Assembly (NCBI GenBank): GCA_009760855.2
Contig: WPIO01000009.1
Span: 2,041,501 to 2,055,000, forward strand
Direction: 5' to 3'
DNA from: Cristatella mucedo
Taxonomy: Eukaryota; Bryozoa; Phylactolaemata; Cristatellidae
DNA length: 13,500 nucleotides
This document shows, piece after piece, positions 8,028 through 13,500 of the stretch (position 1 is the stretch's first letter; each line of letters starts with the position of its first letter). The notes beneath the pieces are model-generated. The model made no database searches, had not been told where the DNA came from, and was given only the letters and a program-made list of their open reading frames with translations. The position numbers and the translations under genes were made by a program.

Positions 8028-8096
8028 CTGGATCTTACCCAGCCACCCCGAAAGCTGGATCTTACCCAGCCACCCCGAAAGCTGGATCTTAGCCAG
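8028..8096. repeat. 27-bp minisatellite, 2.6 units
   Basis: Two identical 27-base units (8028-8054 and 8055-8081; CTGGATCTTACCCAGCCACC then CCGAAAG) are followed by a partial third, CTGGATCTTAGCCAG. The unit is a multiple of three, so frames stay open across it on both strands, but the flanking frames are short. Each unit begins with a CTGG...CCAG mini-stem. Identity of the full units indicates recent expansion. Confidence 0.95.
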
Positions 8097-9020
8097 CTCA
8101 TTGTCTCTGCCCGATGTTATGTTGCACTGAAACCGTGTCGTTGTTGTTGCTTGCACTTTGGCGATCTCATGCTCCACCGAACGCTTACACGCAGCAATGA
8201 GCAAACTTCCGGTGAGTCGAGATTTTTTTGAGTTTCGACAGACGGTGCATTTTAAGCCGTTGCATAACATCGAAAGACGAGCTAATGCTTATAGCAAGGG
8301 CACTTAGTTTGTGATATGCAGACCAGTAAGTTTTGGCTGAGCCTACTTATCCATTCGACATGTGGCACCATCTTCTTCCGGCTAGAATGTGTGCTGTATT
8401 GTTGAACAAGGTTAATATTAAATTGATTTCTTCAAAGTGTGCAACGGTCTCGGTCGAGTTGGGTTATAGCACCTAAGTGAACGAACCTGGGTGAACTCTA
8501 CGATCCACCTAAAAATTAGCATGCCTTTAGAAGAACCAACGTAGGATTATGGGACAAAGTTAGTAATGGCCAATTTTTTCAACTGCCACATTTTGCATTT
8601 TGTGTGACCACGTGGATGCGTTTTCGTGCTATTGTTTTGTGTGCGTTTGCCTCTGTATGCAGGCGTATTTGCTTGCATGTGTGATGTTTAGGATCGTTGC
8701 TAGTGTGTACTCTGCTGTGTGTTTGTGTGTGAGCATTCTCACAAGTGTGTGTGTTGGTGTTAGGTATAGGCATGTGTGCAGGAAAAAGTGTGTATTACGG
8801 CATAATCATTTACCCTGCATTCACATGCACGTGTGCGTGTTGATGCCAGCATTGTTTATGCTTAGCATTTTTCAGTGGCTACTAGCAAGCCGTTAGCACC
8901 TTTTGAGTGATGAAACTTCTGCTACTGTCGGTTATAACACTAGCATATGTGTGTTGAGCATGACAACAGGGAAGCTACATGTCAGCCCAGGCAATGTGGA
9001 AGGGTTTTGATGGATAATTG
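8097..9020. other. no supported gene; TG-rich zone 8600-8860
   Basis: From about 8600 to 8860 the plus strand is a cryptic TG/TGTG-rich sequence, including GTGTGTTTGTGTGTGAGCAT and further TGTG runs. The open frames here encode Cys/Val-rich low-complexity peptides. GTGAG-CATT-CTCAC at about 8727-8740 forms a small stem. The rest is unremarkable. Confidence 0.5.
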
Positions 9021-9112
9021 CAGAATTTAGCGGGCCTTTGTAATTCGTTCTTTATGTGCTTATGCATGCTGACACTGTGCCTGCTGTTGCTGTTACTAAG
9101 CATATTTAGACT
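9021..9112 (+). repeat. repeat D, copy 2
   Basis: Direct-orientation counterpart of 5429-5515, with the shared block TTTATGTGCTTATGCATGCT and the identical core TGCTGACACTGTGC. This copy has an extra GCTGTT-like stretch before ACTAAGCAT. The hydrophobic open frame crossing it comes from the CTG-rich sequence and is not a convincing membrane protein gene. Confidence 0.65.
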
Positions 9113-9585
9113 CGTACCGCTTTCAATACAAGTTATTCTTGCACTGATGCGCTACAAAGCACCACGTGGTACTGGGGAACTTGCCTTTCTCCCTTATGCC
9201 ACACATCCCTACACGATCAGATTCACGGAAACTGTAAAGTGACCAACAGCACTTTATCAACTTGCAAAGATTCCATTTATCAATTGTACGTTATGTTTGT
9301 CACTTTGAGTGCTTTCTGCATGGGCTTTCTTATAATAAGATTGCTCCATTAACAACCAATTTACCGGAAGTCTATATGTTAGAACCACTGTTGCCTGTTC
9401 ACCAAGCTCTGCAGAATATTGCATGTTACCTTTGATTATGTATCCTGCAAAATGCTGCTACAGTCATATGCATGAATGTACACTATGTCTGTGTCTTTTC
9501 CATACGGTATACAGTACAAACGTCATATGCAGATGAGGCCTAATGTGCCACCCATATAGCTGGCCACCACATCTTCATGTGCTGA
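9113..9585. other. AT-rich, no feature seen
   Basis: No open frame of note, no repeat shared with the rest of the window and no RNA gene signal. Several ATATGCA-type words occur (near 9467, 9524), matching the general TGCATA-rich texture of the 7.5-9.8 kb zone. Confidence 0.5.
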
Positions 9586-9637
9586 CAGGTATATACCTGC
9601 TAATATATTATAGTATATACCTGCCTATTTATTATAG
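9586..9637. repeat. 24-bp tandem pair with embedded 14-bp palindrome
   Basis: CAGGTATATACCTG at 9586-9599 is a perfect palindrome. GTATATACCTGCTAATATAT (start 9589) is repeated with few changes from 9613 (GTATATACCTGCCTATTTAT), each unit ending ATTATAG. The first unit therefore holds the complete palindrome and the second only its right side. Confidence 0.8.
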
Positions 9638-10314
9638 GGTTGATCATCCAGCAGACAGTCTGCCCAAGCCCGTAAAGCAACATGCATTAGTTTTCATTTA
9701 AGTGTGCCATATGAGTGTATGCATAAGCCATGCCTGTGAACTGTCAGTACACGGTATTTTTTCATGAGCAATGAGTAGTATCCTGTGACATACCGTGGCC
9801 GGAACAACGTAGACAAGTCACTGATGATGGGGGAGTAGTCTGGTAGCTGACAATGACCAAGCTACACGAACAGCAATGATTGCTTGCTCTTCCAGCCATC
9901 GTATCTCCGTTGACAATAAAGATGTGTAATAATATTATTAATTGGCCGTTTTTGTAGTGCCCTACGAAAATGGTACAGCTCTATCCAGTTGTTGCTTTCC
10001 AAATTGCTTATAGACAAGCTGTAACCAAAGGTTAATGATCAGCCAGGTCTCGTGCACAAGCACGAATTACGTGCCACGACAGCATGGTAACATTCTTTCG
10101 CATCCTTCAGCCATACAAACAATCAGGTCACATACTTGAAGAAAATAAATGCTTTCCTAATGCTCAACCTGTGATTGCACACAAGTTTTGTTTAGTGATG
10201 ACACACCCCGGTCATTTGAGAAGCTATCATTATTTCTGTACTTGATGAGCAAGTATAGGATCTAAACCTTAATCCCGAGCAACGTACTGTTTATCGTCAC
10301 TTACCTGCCCCACA
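9638..10314. other. AT-rich intergenic or intronic sequence
   Basis: The stretch contains GCAGACAGTCTGC, an odd-centred palindrome near 9652, and GACAATAAAGATGTGTAATA followed by ATTATTAATT at about 9913-9942, which looks like a decayed retroposon tail. No coding region is supported. Its last bases, TTACCTGCCCCACAG, could be a splice acceptor for the open stretch that follows. Confidence 0.4.
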
Positions 10315-10610
10315 GTGAGACAAGCAAGGTATAACTTCAGAAAAGTGTGCAAAGGCACATATGAGCACACTCAGGGCAACCGGTTAAAAAGAACCCTGGT
10401 TAGTACCCTGCACAGAAAGAAGACGACGTCTCTGGGGCTCGGGAAAGCTACAGCTACGACTACTACTACGACCTTTGTCATTAAAACGATACAAGAACTC
10501 ACGAATCCAGAGAAGGCCTACAGACGCATAATTGGAGACGTGCGACGGCACATGCGCTCATTTCGAGGCTTGCCAGAGCTGTCAGTCAGCCGGAAGTCGG
10601 AGCACTGCTC
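10315..10610 (+). CDS. possible coding exon, unknown protein
   Basis: A plus-strand frame is open from the CCCCACAG acceptor-like sequence (ends 10315) into repeat R, where it stops at 10657-10659. It lacks an ATG at its start. The encoded peptide is basic, with a short Thr run from a CTACGACTACTACTACGAC stretch (about 10450-10470), followed by helix-like FVIKTIQELTNPEKAYRRII. The frame before 10611 has protein-like composition, while the part after 10611 is repeat sequence and cannot be original coding. I recognise no family. It may be a truncated exon or retroposed fragment into which R inserted, or a chance open frame. Confidence 0.2.
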
Positions 10611-10788
10611 TCTCCTGACTCTGCTATGCTTCCCACTTTCTCTTTTTTGCGCGAGATGAAGCCTGCCGGAATACCTAATGCCAAAGAATGCGTACCGAAA
10701 GCCGCTTAGGCTGTGAGTGCGCTAAACAAAACTTCCCTGCGAAACACCCACATACTCTTTGTGGCTTTGTAGAGTTACAGACGGAGAT
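10611..10788 (+). repeat. repeat R, copy 3 (longest)
   Basis: Starts TCTCCTGACTCTGCTATGCT, as in copy 2, and carries the additional GGAATACCTAATGCCAA segment missing there. It shares GAATGCGTACCGAAAGCCGC and ends AGAGTTACAGACGGAGAT. The CCACA...TGTGG stem is kept, with a longer loop. Copy B of the long repeat begins within about 10 bp of its 3' end, so R inserted at the edge of B or the two are parts of one larger element. Confidence 0.85.
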
Positions 10789-10796
10789 GCTCGCAC

Positions 10797-11303
10797 AGCT
10801 CGGAACAGGGCCAAGGTCGGACGGAATTTTTCATCGTTAGAACTCATTTCGGTTCACAAGAAGAACTTTATCTTAATTTGTGCATAATAACACATATTAA
10901 TAAGAATAGCTACTCATTTTTGGACACAGACCATACAGTTCTGTGTAAAATCAACATCTTTTGTCGGGCATGACGACCGGCCAGCGCCCGCTGGTGAAAT
11001 CGGCGAGACGGTGTTCGTCTAGAAAAAGACTTCCAATCTGGGTTTCTAAATACATTGTCACATACAATAAGTTGTATTCCATTTCAATAACGATGTGCAG
11101 CGTGGTTTTTGAAATACTACTAGCGTACTCTGTCGGGCTATCGGGATGCTCGCGTTTTTGTGGTCGCATGCTTACGACATACATGAACATATGAAATCGT
11201 GCTGTTAACCAACTCGTCATACACTCAAGAATCATTTCACTTCACCGAGCTGATGTAAGGTTGTCTTAACCGGTAATGCAAATGTAACGGCTTCGGCTTT
11301 CCG
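10797..11303 (+). repeat. long dispersed repeat, copy B
   Basis: Plus-strand counterpart of the reverse complement of 6400-6927. The match runs from AGCTCGG near 10797, through ACAGTTCTGTGTAAAATC (about 10935), the GGGCATGAC...CCGGCCAGCGC block (about 10966-10987), GTCGGGCTATCGGG (about 11132) and ATGAACATATGA (about 11182), to the CGGCTT region near 11290. On the minus strand a 94-codon frame runs from ATG 11235-11233 to 10951. It is longer than the equivalent in copy A, which stops after 56 codons. No known protein domain is visible in it. Both copies keep an in-frame TGA two codons before that ATG. Confidence 0.7.
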
Positions 11304-11725
11304 TCCGTTTGCCGCATTCCTGCAATCCGCTAGCGGGCTGGCGGGCGCGAGAAGGCGCTCTGGGCGAGCGCGGGAGGCCGCGCACGCGCCACCGGCCGCT
11401 TCGGCGCGAATTGGCATGCAGTTTCCCGCCCCCCCGTCGGATCAGTTCGAGCCGTCTCAGTGACCTGCCAAACCAGAATGCCGCGCGCGCGGACATCACG
11501 GCGAGTGCCCGGAAGTGCTTTTGGCGGGATAGAGTCGCCAGGCTCCCGCCAAGCTGACGCTAATGGCGCCACGCCCAGACGGCTGGCTGGCGGGCGGGAG
11601 AACCCCGGCGGCAGCCGCCGAGCCGATTGATTGGCTGCCCACATGGCACCCGCCGCCGCCTGAGCGGTCGCCGCAGGCCACCGCGAAGCGGTCGGTCGGC
11701 CTGAACTATCACTGGGCGGATCCTG
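11304..11725. other. GC- and CpG-rich block without supported gene
   Basis: Composition changes sharply to GC-rich, CG-dense sequence. GCTGGCGGGCGCGAGAA at 11337-11353 recurs with one mismatch at 11586-11602. A small hairpin, ACCGC-GAA-GCGGT, lies at 11680-11692. Overlapping long frames on both strands are expected from the low AT content and carry no motif. It may be a CpG island or promoter, or a fragment of a GC-rich repeat. Confidence 0.4.
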
Positions 11726-11841
11726 CTATGCATACGCTATGCATATGCATACATACGCTATGCATGCATACGTACATGCGTACCTGCATGCATGCGTACA
11801 TACGCTACATACGCTATGCATATACGCTGTGCATACGCAGG
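11726..11841. repeat. TACG/ATGC simple-sequence zone
   Basis: The segment is built from ATGCAT, TACG and CATA words. The 14-base CATACGCTATGCAT occurs exactly three times, at 11731-11744, 11752-11765 and 11808-11821. Mostly alternating purine-pyrimidine steps make left-handed DNA plausible. Frames through it give His/Tyr/Ala/Met-rich peptides that are artefacts. Confidence 0.85.
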
Positions 11842-11982
11842 CAGAGCCCGCGGCTGCTGCTCATACGCGTACCTGCGGGGCTGCGATGCCGATTCGTTTC
11901 GCCCGCTCGGCTTCGCGCGCGCCAATTCGCCGTCATCCGGCGGCCAAGCTGCGGACGGAGTAAGCGCAGGCGGATGCCGCGT

Positions 11983-12573
11983 GACACTATCGATCACAAA
12001 GTTCTTCTAGAGCGCCTCTCATCTCGCCTGGGCATCACTGGCACTGCTCGGCAATGGTTCGGGTCCTATCTCAGTGGCAGACTCCAGAGTATTGACGCGA
12101 ATGGACAAAGATCATCTGAGGTACCTCTGAAATATGGGGTACCTCAGGGCTCTGTGCTAGGTCCGGTTCTTTCCACGGTTTATACTCTCCCTCTTGCTGA
12201 TGCGATCGCCAAGCACAATCTAGGCCTTCACTTCTATGCGGATGACACTCAGTTGTAACTTTGCTTTGATCCCTCCCAGCCTTCGAGCACCTCGAATTCT
12301 CTCAACTCACTTGCTGCATGTATTGATTACATCCGCATATGGATGGCAGCAAATTTTCTAAAACTAAACGATGATAAAACTAACTTACTTGTTATGGGCA
12401 AACCCAGTGTGATTCAAAAATTGGAAAGGCTGCCGCTCAAAATTTGTTCTGCTAACATATCTCCTGTTGAATCAACTCGAAATGTAGGTGTCATGTTCCA
12501 AAGTGACCTCTCGTTAGACGACCACATCAGCTCCACAGTCAAGTCTGCCTACTTTCAGCTACATAAGGTATCG

Positions 12574-12576
<3 letters not shown>
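11983..12576 (+). mobile_element. CR1/L2-type LINE reverse transcriptase fragment, inactivated
   Basis: In life this enzyme copies its own RNA into a nicked chromosomal site. One plus-strand frame starts at DTIDH (11983), the metal-binding region after the usual F-A-F/F-D lead-in. It continues with GVPQGSVLGPVL at 12136-12171 and the catalytic FYADD at 12232-12246. A TAA at 12256-12258 then interrupts it where the family normally has Tyr (ADDTQLY). The same frame resumes with LCFDPS, FLKLNDDKT (around 12361-12381) and NVGVMFQSDLSLDDH (12481 on), up to HKVSR (12562-12576). It begins abruptly after unrelated GC-rich DNA, consistent with 5' truncation. The thumb and C-terminal part are absent because a (GA)n tract starts at its end. 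The endonuclease domain is missing. It cannot make active enzyme. Confidence 0.92.
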
Positions 12577-12933
<357 letters not shown>

Positions 12934-13500
12934 GTCGCAGGCGATACCGGTGCAAACTAGCACAAAACCTGGGAAGATTCGTGGGCTGAGCGAGTAGCTC
13001 CACTATGTGATGAAGGGATGAGGCTAGAACGACTTTTCTTACAACGGACACTTACCTATGAGTGTGGTGCACCATAATGAGACTAAATACAGCTCGCGGA
13101 AGCTGCTTGCTTCCACTTCGCCCGCCTTACTGCTGCAGTCAAACCTGCTGGGCAGGTGAGAGGTCACACGAGCCGAGCTGGCCTACGCTGGTCATGCGAC
13201 ACGAACCGGCAGAAGTTAGGCAAGCATACCCATCGCTAGGCACGATACACCGTGTGCCCGTGCTAGTCGAGGTCCTGGCTAGGCTGCTGCCGCCGAAGCA
13301 AAGTCGCAATATTTAGCTAAGAGCATCAGCTGACAAGACTGGACTGCTGATAGGTAGCCTAAACAGACAACCCGGTACATGATTTCTGAAATTCCAATGG
13401 TGATTCCATGATCTTAATTTAACTTAAAATTTAACTAGCTCCTTAGTTCTGTCTCTGTTTTATTGTTGTAATTCCTTTTTGGCTGGGCTAATAAAAAAAG
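12934..13500. other. no supported gene; AATAAA plus A-run at the window end
   Basis: After the GA tract the sequence is of mixed composition and has no further reverse-transcriptase homology that I can see. The last 100 bases are T-rich, contain TTGGCTGGGCTAATAAAAAA (about 13480-13499) and look like the 3' UTR and poly(A) end of a retroposon, perhaps of the same LINE, but the intervening coding part is missing. The window edge cuts it off. Confidence 0.35.

Noticed and set aside
8028-8096. CRISPR-like array
   Set aside because: The units are contiguous with no unique spacers and the context is eukaryotic.
8600-8896. 98-codon Cys/Val-rich frame
   Set aside because: It follows the TG-rich composition; no signal peptide plus cysteine pattern that I would defend.
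9018-9242. Short hydrophobic frame resembling a membrane protein
   Set aside because: Its hydrophobic part is dispersed repeat D sequence (CTG/TTG-rich), shared with a non-coding copy near 5.4 kb.
9818-9860. CTGATGA hammerhead ribozyme core
   Set aside because: No GAAA partner and no stems at the required places.
11563-11982. N-terminal part of the 231-codon frame that leads into the reverse transcriptase
   Set aside because: It crosses GC-rich and simple-repeat DNA and has no LINE homology before DTIDH; the shared frame with the LINE fragment is chance.

Overview
The window looks like a gene-poor, repeat-rich stretch of an animal nuclear genome, most likely an invertebrate. The only protein family I can identify with confidence is a decayed reverse transcriptase of a CR1/L2-type LINE near 12 kb. 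The rest is microsatellites, short tandem repeats, hairpins and dispersed repeats, with no intact gene, no bacterial-style operon, no rRNA and no CRISPR array. I cannot name the species.

Layout. 1-1560 is CpG-rich. It has a possible lysine-rich coding exon near 220-704 and an (AT)n microsatellite at 745-818. 1561-1900 holds a possible minus-strand coding relic broken by one frameshift. 2091-2427 is a tandem repeat of three units of up to 122 bp, each carrying a telobox-like AGGGTTTAG core. 2427-5430 is mostly featureless, but contains two copies of a dispersed repeat (called R here) at 2786-2848 and 3575-3740, and a 15-bp triplet repeat at 4936-4980. 5429-9112 contains a second repeat family (D; copies at 5429-5515 and 9021-9112), a minus-strand tRNA-like segment at 6290-6345, a long repeat copy (A) at 6400-6927, a perfect 30-bp palindrome at 6937-6966, TG-rich hairpin-forming DNA and a 27-bp minisatellite. 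9113-10314 is AT-rich and apparently non-coding. 10315-11303 contains a possible exon, the third R copy and, directly after it, repeat copy B, which is an inverted, diverged copy of A. 11303-11982 is a GC/CpG-rich block ending in a TACG/ATGC simple repeat. It abuts the LINE fragment (11983-12576), which runs into a roughly 360-bp polypurine (GA)n tract. The final 560 bp end in an AATAAA plus A-run.

The genes do not form a pathway. The main content is layered transposable-element debris. The most interesting parts are the A/B inverted pair of about 500 bp, visible only by comparing both strands at a distance of 4 kb; the R family, with a conserved stem-loop and in one copy a (CATTA)n tail; and the perfect palindrome next to copy A. 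All alignments were done by eye, so identities are approximate.
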